DNA of 7,685 bases from positions 11,724 through 19,408 of the forward strand of contig VBJR01000198.1 of NCBI GenBank assembly GCA_005880175.1, read 5' to 3'. The notes under the pieces were generated by a model, which ran no database searches, had not been told where the DNA came from, and was given only the letters and a program-made list of their open reading frames with translations. The stretch comes from Chloroflexota bacterium (GTDB lineage: Bacteria > Chloroflexota > Dormibacteria > Dormibacterales > Dormibacteraceae). Of the stretch, positions 1-6,832 are shown in pieces. Position 1 is the first letter of the stretch. Each line of letters begins with the position of its first letter. Made by a program: the position numbers and the translations under genes.

Positions 1-1822
1 CGCAGACGGTACGTGACCTGCACCTGGCCGTGGCTGGGCCCGCGATCGAAGCCCACGAAGTGGCCGGCCGCGTCGTCCGTCTCGCGCATGTCCAGCTCGT
101 ACGTGCGCATCCAGCCGTCGCCCTCGGGGTTGAGCTGGAACGCTGAGTCCGCGCCCGGGAACCACCACCCGTCCGCGAACTGCGCGATCGGCACGCCGAA
201 GCCCATCCCGCCGCCGGCCGCGTCCTGGCCGCGCACCGTCAGCACCGGGCCCTTGGCCAGCGGCGCCGTCTTGGTGCGCGACGGCCACGCTCCCTGGTCC
301 GCGCTGACGCCGATGCCGTCGGGCGTGACCAGCACCAGCCGGCCGAGGTCGTACACGTGCACGTCCTTGCCCCCGGGCACGATGTACTGCCGGGGGCCGC
401 CGACCGGCAGGAACGGCGGCGACGGGTCGCCGCCCATCAGGTCCGGCAGGACGGCGTGCGCGCGGTAGTAGTCGATGTCCTCGAGCACCAGCCCGCCCAC
501 GCCGCGCGACCGCATCCAGGTCACCGCGGCCGAGCGGTCCGACGGCAGGACCCGCGAGCCGTAGATCTGCGCCGGCGGCTTGTGGCTCCAGTACGCGGCG
601 GCGGGCGAGTCCGTCAGCAGCGCGCCCGGCAGCAGGCTCGCGCTGGAGCCCGCCGCGACCAGGCCGCGGTTGTCCGCCGCCAGCCCGTTCAGCACCGGGA
701 TGAACGCCACCGCCACGACGGCGGCCGCGCCCGCCGGCAGCAGCGCGATCGGCAGGCGGACCCGGTCGACCGCCGCGGCGGCCGCGAGGGCCAGGCCGGG
801 CAGCGCCGGGTAGTAGTACCGGTGGCTGCCCGTGTAGACGCCGGCGAACACCAGCACCGCGACCAGCAGCAGGTACAGCACCGAGGGCAGCGCCACCAGG
901 GTCAGGGGCCGGCCGCGGAGCGAGCGCAGGAACCCGAACGGGGCCAGCGCCACGATCGGCAGCGACGCCAGCGCGAAGTAGCCTAGGAAGCTGCCCCCGC
1001 GCACCAGCGGGTCGGTCGCCAGGCTGTCGTGACCGCCAGCGCCAGCGCGGGCGCCACCCAGAGCACGCGGCGCGCGGCCCCGGACGACGAGCGGATCAGC
1101 CACTCGGCCCCGACCACGACGACCACGCAGCCCAGCCAGAGCCACGCCTTCGTGCCGGTCAGGCAGGCCAGGCAGGCGAACACGGCCGCCACCCCCAGGC
1201 GGCCCCGGCTGGCCGCCCACACCGCCGTCAGCAGGAGCAGCACCAGCAGCGGCTCCGCCACCGCCTGGGTCGAGGTCAGGATGAAGATCGGGTTGAGCGC
1301 CAGCAGCGTCACCGCGACCAGGCCCTGGCGCCGCGACCCGGCGAGCCGGAACGTGACGATCAGCGTCGCCACGCCCAGCAGCACGTCCATGGACTTCAGC
1401 GCGCCGATCTGCCAGGTGCCGAACACCTTCAGCACGAGCGCGGCCAGCACGTGGTACGCGGGCAGCCACGTGTCCTGCATCTGGAACAGCGGGTCGTCGA
1501 GGCGGCCCGTCGTGGCCAGGTTCGCCGCGATCAGCCAGTGCTGGTACGAGTCCTCGAACGGGTCCGGGAGCACGCTCGCCACCCACAGCAGCACCAGCGT
1601 CAGCACCGCCAGCAGCGCGGGCGCCTGCAGCCTGGGCAGGACGGCCCGCGCCCGCAGCGCCACGGCCTCGTACCGCACCTGCCGCAGCGACTGGACCAGG
1701 CTGGCGCTGGCCAGGTACAAGTAGCCGAGCGAGAACAGGCCCGCGTACATGCCGAGCAGCGGCTGGCCGAACCGGAGCGTGTTCACGACCAGCACGATGC
1801 CCGCCAGGCCGATCACCAGCTC
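1..1822 (-). CDS. GT-C (GT39/ArnT-like) membrane glycosyltransferase, frame broken near 1030, cut by left edge
   Basis: Probably an integral membrane glycosyltransferase that uses a polyprenyl-phosphate sugar outside the cytoplasmic membrane. Bases 1822-1031 encode the N-terminal half in one frame: a first membrane helix, then an acidic loop with EDSYQHW near 1556-1536, the kind of conserved acid loop GT-C enzymes use, then about seven hydrophobic helices. From 1028 to the left edge the coding moves to another frame: SLATDPLVRGG, a helix with ALASLPIVALAPFGF, then SHRYYYPALPG (near 830-790), typical of GT39 late helices, and a last helix near 760-690. A large soluble part follows from about 690 to 1, with AAYWSHKPP and YIVPGGKDV. 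No stop is seen before the left edge. It has no own start or stop separating it from the GT2 upstream (right) and may be its C-terminal half. The family call is good at fold level; donor and acceptor cannot be read from the sequence. Confidence 0.7.
1026..1034 (-). other. Frame change inside the GT-C glycosyltransferase
   Basis: The N-terminal half runs through PALALAVT down to about 1031. In that frame the sequence then becomes TAWRPTRWCAG and stops at 985-983 (TAG). The continuing membrane protein (DSLATDPLVRGG) starts in a different frame at 1028, the same frame as the GT2 start. The two shifts at 1822-1858 and here therefore cancel, leaving a continuous open frame from 3032 to the left edge that is wrong for the middle 800 bases. 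Confidence 0.65.
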
Positions 1823-1858
1823 GGCGATCGCGCCGGCGTCCGCCGCCGCGGAGCCAGC
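1822..1858 (-). other. Frame change at the GT2 tail / GT-C junction
   Basis: To the right of this interval the GT2 reads in the frame of the GTG at 3032 (ends IVFSIGRWL). To the left, recognisable protein (AIAELVIGLAG) reads in the frame of the GTG at 1816. Both frames are open across the interval, so the exact point cannot be fixed. The GC-rich stretch between carries GCGGCGGACGCCGGCGC, which could promote slippage or sequence dropout. The conserved RTPK block expected between the two pieces is missing, so I infer a deletion plus frame change rather than a single-base error. Confidence 0.65.
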
Positions 1859-3032
1859 GCCCGATCGAGAACACGATCGTCAGCGACGTCCCCGCGCCCA
1901 GGATCGACCAGCCCAGGATGCCGTACCAGTGGCGCCACCACTCCCGGCCGCGCCGCCACTGGCCGACCGCCATGCCGGCCGCGGGCGCCAGGCTCAGCAC
2001 GCTGCCGATCGCCGGCAGGACGAACACCGGGTTCCGCTGGCCGTTCGCGGCGAGCATCAGCAGCGCCGGGTAGCAGCAGATCTGCGCCACCATCGCGATC
2101 GGGGCCACGTAGCCGAGCAGGTGCATCACGGCCTCGAACTTGGCCATCGGCGAGAGCCGGCTCCGCAGCAGCCCGGGCAGCACCTGCGTCGCCGTCTGGA
2201 AGCTGCCCGTGGACCAGCGCGCCTGCTGGGCGCGGTACGCGTTGGCCGAGACCGGCAGCTCCTGGGGCACGACGACGTCCTCCAGGTACACGGCCCGCCA
2301 GCCCCGGAGCTGCGCCCGGTAGCTGAGGTCGAGGTCCTCGGTCAGCGTGGAGCCGCTCCAGCCGCCCGCGTCGTCGATGGCGGCGCGCCGCCACACCCCG
2401 GCCGAGCCCGCGAAGTTCGTCAGGTAGCCGGCCCGCGGCCGGACCGCCTGCTCGACCAGGAAGTGGAAGTCCGTCATCAGCGACTGCAGGTACGTGAGGA
2501 GCGAGAACTCCTCGTTGAGGTGGCCCCAGCGCGCCTGCACGAACGCCACCCGGGGGTCGGCCAGGGCCGGGACCATCCGGCGGAGGAAGTCGGGCGCCGG
2601 CACGAAGTCGGCGTCGAAGACCGTGGCCAGCTCGGCGTCCGTCAGCGTCAGGCCGTGGCCCAGCGCCCCCGCCTTGTAGCCGTCCCGGCTGCCCCGGCGC
2701 ACGTGCGTGATCGCGACGCCGGCCCGCCGCCAGCGCTCGACGCAGCGGGCGGCGATCTCGGGCGTGTCGTCGGTCGAGTCGTCGAGCACCTGCACCTCCA
2801 GGCGCTCGCGGGGCCAGTCCAGCCGGCACGCCGCGTCGATGACTCGCCCGGCGACGTAGCGCTCGTTGTAGATGGGCAGCTGCACCACGACGGTCTGGTC
2901 GGGCGGCACGTCCGCCGGCCGGGGCAGCGGCCGCAGCCACACGGCGCGGGTGGCCAGGTACAGCAGGTTGAGCCCGTACAGGAACAGGAAGACGCTCGAC
3001 GCCGCGATGACGGCCAGCGGGATCAGGATCAC
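1823..3032 (-). CDS. GT2 membrane glycosyltransferase (cellulose-synthase-like), C-terminal frame disrupted
   Basis: Transfers a sugar from a nucleotide donor on the cytoplasmic face of the membrane. The GTG at 3032-3030 is chosen because it lies 4 bases after the stop of the upstream gene and is followed at once by a membrane helix (residues 2-28). The GT-A domain then shows QLPIYNE (51-57), LDDSTDDT (83-90), the DAD metal site (140-142), TEDLDLSYR (231-239) as the catalytic-base region, and QQARW (269-273), the Q(Q/R)xRW motif of BcsA-type enzymes. Three further hydrophobic stretches follow up to about residue 390. There the family normally carries an F-x-RTPK-F block; it is absent, and the frame changes at 1822-1858, after which AELVIGL and two helices (about 1825-1690) look like the usual GT2 tail. 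The product is not determined; it may be a processive or a single-sugar transferase. Confidence 0.85.
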
Positions 3033-3036
3033 GGGG

Positions 3037-3978
3037 TCACGACTCGTCGAAGAGCGCGTAGGGGCGCATCGTGCGGCGGACGAACGCGACCCGGGCCAGG
3101 GCCTCGGGCCGGCGCCGCCGGGTCCACTGCATGTACCGCCAGCCGGCGCTGCCGAGCGCCCGGGCGGGGCCGTCCAGGACGGCCGGGAACAGCCAGCGGG
3201 GCAGCACCGACCGCTCGCGGAGCGCGTCCGGGTAGCGCCGCTCCTCCAACTGCGGGAAGTGCTCGCACAGCCCGCGGTTGGTCGTCACGATCTCGCGCCA
3301 CAGCGCGACGCCGTGGACCGGCCGCGAGGCCAGGAACTCGTACGCCATGTCCTCGTCCTCGCGGACCAGCGGGAAGCACTGGGAGCGCTCCAGGATCAGG
3401 TTGGCGGTCATGAAGCGCGGCGCCAGCGGCCGCTGCGTGTGGGTGTCCACCGGCTTGCCCCGGTGCCGGAGCGCATGGGCCATGCCGAGCAGGTTGATCG
3501 CGACGTAGGCCAGGTGGCGCTTGCCGTCCTCGACGATCAGGTTGAGGTCCACGTCGTCGGCGGCCAGGTAGCCCCCCGAGGCGAGCGACCCGGCGATCGC
3601 GACGCTGAGGACGAACGGGCAGAGCCGGACCAGCGTGCGCACGAAGCCGAGCGTCGTGGGCAGGCAGCGGGCCGCGTTGTCGGCGTGGCCGGCGGCGCGG
3701 CGGGCGATCCGGGAGGAGTCGCGGGCCAGGTGGGGCGACACCACCAGGCCGTCGCGGAGGCTCAGCTCGGTGTCGGCGGCGACCGCCTCGCGGACCTGGC
3801 GCTCGGTCAGGACGCCGCCGATGCAGAGCTCGCCGAGTCGTGCCGGGGCCACTGCATACCCTCGCCGCTCCAGGACCCTGACCGTCCGTTCCAGCCGGAC
3901 CCGCGCGTCGGCCGGCGAGGTGTCGACGTCCGTTGCCACCTTCGCCCGGGGATACAGGAGCTGGTTACGATCGGCCAC
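3037..3978 (-). CDS. Nucleotidyltransferase-like protein (polymerase-beta fold)
   Basis: A 313-residue soluble protein. Residues 127-149 show the minimal nucleotidyltransferase signature: AIAGSLASGG (G130, S131), then DDVDL with D142 and D144 as the metal-binding acid pair, then a hydrophobic strand. The N-terminal 100 residues are helical and Arg-rich, resembling a small winged-helix-like region seen before the core in this group. After the core, TANLILERSQCFP and DMAYEFLASRPVHG (about 200-245) correspond to the conserved C-terminal half of a poorly known group of bacterial nucleotidyltransferase-domain proteins. The substrate is unknown. The GTG start at 3978 lies 14 bases inside the end of the phosphoesterase gene (stop TAA 3967-3965), and its stop is 4 bases before the GT2 start, so it is very probably co-translated with both. 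A later GTG at residue 14 is a possible alternative start. The fold call is reasonable, the function open. Confidence 0.75.
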   Translation of the reverse strand: MADRNQLLYPRAKVATDVDTSPADARVRLERTVRVLERRGYAVAPARLGELCIGGVLTERQVREAVAADTELSLRDGLVVSPHLARDSSRIARRAAGHADNAARCLPTTLGFVRTLVRLCPFVLSVAIAGSLASGGYLAADDVDLNLIVEDGKRHLAYVAINLLGMAHALRHRGKPVDTHTQRPLAPRFMTANLILERSQCFPLVREDEDMAYEFLASRPVHGVALWREIVTTNRGLCEHFPQLEERRYPDALRERSVLPRWLFPAVLDGPARALGSAGWRYMQWTRRRRPEALARVAFVRRTMRPYALFDES

Positions 3979-5227
3979 GTCGGGACCGCCAGCGCAGGCC
4001 GATCGCGGCGCCGCCCGCGACGGCCGCGGCGAGCCCCGCCGCGCCGAGCGGCAGCGCCGGGCCGGGCCCCGTCGTGGGCGGCGCGGGGCTCAGCGGCATC
4101 GCCAGCAGCTCGGCCGCCCAGGCCGGCGGCGACGGGCAGCCGGTGACCGCGGGTGACGCGGGGAAGACCACGGGATCCGGATCCGGGTGAGCGAAGTCGA
4201 AGCAGTCCTCCAGCGGACTGGCCGCTGCGTCCCGCGAGCCGAGCGGGGCCAGGCCGAACGTGCGCTCGACCAGCGCGAGCGCGGAGGCATGATCGTACAC
4301 CTCGTGGCTGACGTGCCCGGGCCGGGCGAACGGCGACACGACGGTGCAGGGGACCCGGTAGCCGAGCCCGGCCGGGGGCGGCACGTGGTCGTAGAACCCG
4401 CCGCTCTCGTCGTAGTTGAGGACGAGCGCGGCGTCCCGCCAGGCCGGGCTCGCCATCAGCGCCCGCGCGGTCAGGGCGGCAAACCGCTGGCCCCACTGCG
4501 GCGGCGACGTGGGGTGCTCGGTCAGCGGGTCCTCCGGCACGACCCAGGAGACCGCCGGCAGGCGCCCGGCCTCGGCGTCGGCCAGGAAGTCGGAGAACGT
4601 GCGGTTGGCGCGCGGGTCCGACTCCCGCTCCGGGTAGTAGGCGACCGCGTTGTAGCGGGCGTCGGGCACGTGGGCGAGGTAGCAGGCCCAGCTCACGCCG
4701 GCGGCGTCCAGCCGGTCCACGATGTTGGGCCGGGGCAGCAGCGCGGGGTCGATCCGGGTCGGGTTGTCCCGGAACCCGCCGGGGGAGGCCGCGACGCTGA
4801 AGAGCCGGTTCGCGAACGTGGGGCCCAGCACCGAGGCGAAGTAGCGGTCGCACAGGCCGAACCGCCGGGCGAGCGCCCAGGCGAGCGGCACCCTGCGCTC
4901 GGGGAACGAGAGGTGCGCCTGCGGCGCCGAGAACGTCCCGCTCGCGGCGGCGGCCGTCACCGCCTCCTCGTCGTGCGGGGGGTCGGGGATGCAGTCGGCG
5001 TCCACGACCGTCACGGGCGCCCCGGCCGGCAGGCCGTCGGCCCCCGGGAAGCCGCCGAAGTAGTGGTCGAACGACCGGTTCTCACGCATCAGCAGCACGA
5101 TGTGCCCCAGCGGCGTCTCGGCGGCGCGGCCCAGGCGGACGGCCGGGAACGCCACCGCCCCCGCGAGGCCGGCGGCGCCACCGAGGAATCGCCGGCGGGT
5201 CACCTGCGTCATGGGCGACTCGATCAT
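3965..5227 (-). CDS. Tat-exported phosphoesterase (phospholipase C / acid phosphatase family)
   Basis: A phosphoesterase-family (PF04185-type) enzyme that hydrolyses phosphate esters, such as phospholipids, outside the cytoplasm. The N-terminus carries a twin-arginine signal, TRRRFLGGAAG (10-20), followed by a hydrophobic stretch to about residue 30. Core motifs in order: ENRSFDHYFG (49-58, metal binding), GPTFANR (135-141, where the family's Ser/Thr nucleophile sits, T137), SWVVPEDP (227-234), NYDESGGFYDHVPPP (271-285, D273 and H281 as metal ligands), and TVVSPFARPGHVSHEVYDHAS (295-315). The order and spacing are complete, so it is likely active. A Pro-rich linker (about 345-395) leads to a C-terminal hydrophobic helix and basic tail (RWRSRRGRS), suggesting anchoring to the membrane after export rather than release. 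The segment between residues 85 and 113 is shorter than I expect for the family. ATG 5227 is preceded by AAGGGACAG; ATG at residue 6 is an alternative start. Confidence 0.92.
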   Translation of the reverse strand: MIESPMTQVTRRRFLGGAAGLAGAVAFPAVRLGRAAETPLGHIVLLMRENRSFDHYFGGFPGADGLPAGAPVTVVDADCIPDPPHDEEAVTAAAASGTFSAPQAHLSFPERRVPLAWALARRFGLCDRYFASVLGPTFANRLFSVAASPGGFRDNPTRIDPALLPRPNIVDRLDAAGVSWACYLAHVPDARYNAVAYYPERESDPRANRTFSDFLADAEAGRLPAVSWVVPEDPLTEHPTSPPQWGQRFAALTARALMASPAWRDAALVLNYDESGGFYDHVPPPAGLGYRVPCTVVSPFARPGHVSHEVYDHASALALVERTFGLAPLGSRDAAASPLEDCFDFAHPDPDPVVFPASPAVTGCPSPPAWAAELLAMPLSPAPPTTGPGPALPLGAAGLAAAVAGGAAIGLRWRSRRGRS

Positions 5228-5262
5228 GCCTGATGGGCGGCTGTCCCTTGCGGCGGCCCCGG

Positions 5263-5273
5263 CACACCGTGTG
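5263..5273. promoter_or_regulatory. Small inverted repeat upstream of the phosphoesterase gene
   Basis: CACAC-C-GTGTG is a perfect 5-base inverted repeat with one central base, about 36 bases upstream of the phosphoesterase ATG, in the only noticeable gap (5228-5317) between its gene and PAP2. It could be half of an operator or chance. I see no convincing -35/-10 pair or strong terminator in this gap; GGCG-GCTC-CGCC at 5292-5303 could form only a 4-base-pair stem and has no T-run. Confidence 0.2.
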
Positions 5274-5317
5274 TACTGGTCCGTATCGTCGGGCGGCTCC
5301 GCCGGGCGCCGTCCGCC

Positions 5318-6040
5318 TCAGGTCGATTGTCCCCCTACCCCCACAACAGGGCCGGGCCTCACCGAGCGCCCGGTCCTGCTGGGGGGTGACCCCCGCCTCC
5401 GCAGCGGACCCGAGAGCGCCCGGATGGAGAGCGCCAGCGCCGTCCAGGCCACCCCCAGCGCAAGGCCGCCGAGCACGTCGCTCGGCCAGTGCTCGCCAAC
5501 GTCGACACGCCCGATCCCGACGAGCGCCAGCACCGCCGCGGCCACGACCCAGCCGGCGACCTCGAGCGCTCGGGGCAGGTGCGGCCGCACGACGGTGAGC
5601 ACCAGCACCGGCACGAACCAGCAGAAGAACACCGCATGGCCGCTGGGATAGCTGAAGCCGGCGGTGTGCCGCGCGACGTGCACGAGCGACGCCGGCGGCC
5701 GCGGCCGGGCGATCAGGAGCTCGGTCAGGCTGTACGCGGCGCCGCTCAGGGCGCAGGCGAGGTACAGCGGGACCGCACGCCGGTTGAGCAGGGCGACGAC
5801 GACGAGCCCCGCGCCCGCGGCCACCACCTGGCGCACGCCCTCCAGCCAGTCCACGGCGGCGAAGACCGCGGTCACCGGACCCCAGGGCACCGACTGGATC
5901 GCGCGCGCGGCCGGCACGTCGAACGGCAGGTACGGGTGCGTGGCGGACGCGACCGTGTCCACGGCGAACCCTGTCGTCGCCAGCAGCGCGAGCACCAGGA
6001 GCGGCTTCGATACCGCGCGTCCGGGCGCGCCGTTCGTCAC
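5318..6040 (-). CDS. PAP2-family membrane phosphatase
   Basis: A 240-residue integral membrane phosphatase of the type-2 phosphatidic acid phosphatase superfamily, which removes phosphate from lipid phosphates such as phosphatidate or polyprenyl diphosphate on the outer face. Motifs: ARPRP (111-115) for motif 1, YPSGH (131-135) for motif 2, and R178-x5-H184-x3-D188 within GRVDVGEHWPSD for motif 3, with H184 the nucleophile and H135 the acid. About six hydrophobic helices surround these. The motif-1 lysine expected seven residues before the RP is E107 here, an unusual exchange. I chose GTG 6040 because it overlaps the DUF1206 stop as GTGA and gives a normal-length protein; the frame stays open far upstream, so a longer open frame there is not evidence of a longer protein. 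Could be undecaprenyl-diphosphate recycling or phospholipid turnover; motifs do not decide. Confidence 0.9.
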   Translation of the reverse strand: MTNGAPGRAVSKPLLVLALLATTGFAVDTVASATHPYLPFDVPAARAIQSVPWGPVTAVFAAVDWLEGVRQVVAAGAGLVVVALLNRRAVPLYLACALSGAAYSLTELLIARPRPPASLVHVARHTAGFSYPSGHAVFFCWFVPVLVLTVVRPHLPRALEVAGWVVAAAVLALVGIGRVDVGEHWPSDVLGGLALGVAWTALALSIRALSGPLRRRGSPPSRTGRSVRPGPVVGVGGQST

Positions 6041-6790
6041 CGGTTGGCCAGGGTGCGGGCCCACCGCGCGTAGGCGAACGAGTGGAGGCCGAGCGCCATG
6101 AAGCAGATGGCCGTCGCGCCCAGGAGCTGCCGGCCGATGGGCTGGGCGAGCAGGAAGATGAACGCGCCGCCGTAGCCGTGCGCCTGTCCGGCGTCGTGGT
6201 GGAGTCCGGCCTGGACGAGGAACCAGCCGACGACCGCGAACGTGACGCCCCGGCCGGCGTACCCGAGCCGGCCGACCAGGTCGGTTGCGTCCCGCTCCGT
6301 CTCGCTCATCTGGTACCGCTTCATGTCCCGCCGGAAGCCCGCCCGGAACGCCTCCACCAGCTGGGCGATCCCGCCCGCGACCGCGACGGCGCCCGCGGCC
6401 ACGGTCAGCCAGCCACCGGCCGGCCGGCGGAGCAGGCCGGCCACGGCGGCCTGGACGCTGTCCTGGCGCACGTCCGCGTTCGTCGCCGCTCGTCCCCCGG
6501 CCCACCGGGTCGAAGACCGCGCGGACCCCGCCCCACACCGCGTACGCGGCCAGGCCGACGACGCAGATCGCCAGGACCACCTTGCCGCCGGCGTTCTGCG
6601 TGAGGTACAGGAGGCCGCCGCGCTGATCGACCGCCCGGCCGCCCACGCCCAGCGCGACCTGGAGCGCGAGCAGGCCCATCAGCCCGTACAGGAGACCGCG
6701 GACCACGTAGCCGAGCCGCTCGGCCCGATCCAGCCACGGGTTGGCGGCCGCGCGCCGGACCTCCTGACTCGTCCGGCGCCCGTTGAGCAC
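6037..6790 (-). pseudogene. DUF1206 membrane protein, frame-disrupted and missing part of repeat 2
   Basis: DUF1206 proteins are six-helix membrane proteins made of three two-helix repeats; their function is not known to me. The first repeat is intact from GTG 6790: NPWLDRAERLGYVVRGLLYG, then VVLAICVVGLAAYAVWGG and VFDPVGRG. Between 6500 and 6470 the coding moves to another frame, where NADVRQDSV, LLRRPAGGWLTVAAG, MKRYQMSETERDA and the third repeat (GRLGYAGRGVTFAVVGWFLVQ; LLGATAICFMALGLHSFAY) follow down to the TGA at 6039-6037. The first helix of repeat 2, some 40 residues, is not found in any frame, so this looks like deletion plus frame change. The total of about 250 codons is shorter than the roughly 270-280 I expect. 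The gene stop overlaps the PAP2 start. A product is doubtful unless the break is a sequence artefact. Confidence 0.82.
6470..6500 (-). other. Frame change inside the DUF1206 gene
   Basis: Right of this interval the frame of GTG 6790 gives VFDPVGRG; left of it the frame of GTG 6471 gives VRQDSVQAAVAGLLRRPAG. The intervening bases GACGAGCGGCGACGAACGCGGACG contain near-repeats of GACGA/GCGACG, a plausible site for a recombination or assembly slip. The junction coincides with the missing first half of the second DUF1206 repeat. Confidence 0.65.
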
Positions 6791-6796
6791 ATTCCG

Positions 6797-6832
6797 AGAA
6801 AACCTTATAGCAGAACTAGCAGTTAAGATCCA
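6797..6832 (-). promoter_or_regulatory. AT-rich island, candidate promoter of the DUF1206-PAP2 genes
   Basis: Bases 6791-6840 are strikingly AT-rich against an otherwise GC-dominated window. On the minus strand TATAAG (6809-6804) resembles a -10 box; the position 17 bases further upstream, TGGATC (6832-6827), matches a -35 box only weakly (3 of 6). Transcription from it would begin only a few bases before GTG 6790, giving a leader too short for a ribosome binding site, and none is visible (only GGA directly upstream). Promoter-like composition is seen; promoter function is inference. Confidence 0.3.

Noticed and set aside
357..986. Gln/Arg/His-rich plus-strand open frame
   Set aside because: Antisense to the GT-C enzyme; composition is that of a frame shadow.
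1160..1177. Tandem repeat of CAGGCAGGC
   Set aside because: Two copies only, in frame, encoding ACLACL in a membrane helix; ordinary coding sequence.
1813..2940. Minus-strand open frame of 375 codons over the GT2 gene
   Set aside because: Shifted frame of the GT2; no motifs, whereas the frame from 3032 shows all GT2 motifs.
1749..3413. Long plus-strand open frame of 554 codons, with a similar one at 2872-4146
   Set aside because: Antisense to clear GT2 and nucleotidyltransferase genes; rich in Arg, Pro, Ala and Gln with no domain, as expected from GC-rich codon complement.
4187..5233. Plus-strand open frame of 348 codons
   Set aside because: Antisense to the phosphoesterase, whose motifs are complete; low-complexity composition.
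5318..6790. Single 490-codon minus-strand open frame as one DUF1206-PAP2 fusion
   Set aside because: Its middle part is nonsense; DUF1206 has its own stop at 6037 in another frame, and PAP2 has a coupled GTG start at 6040.
6783..6811. Plus-strand promoter TTGAGC - 17 bases - TATAGC
   Set aside because: Spacing is ideal but no plausible plus-strand gene follows; 4 of 6 matches in each box can be chance in an AT-rich patch.
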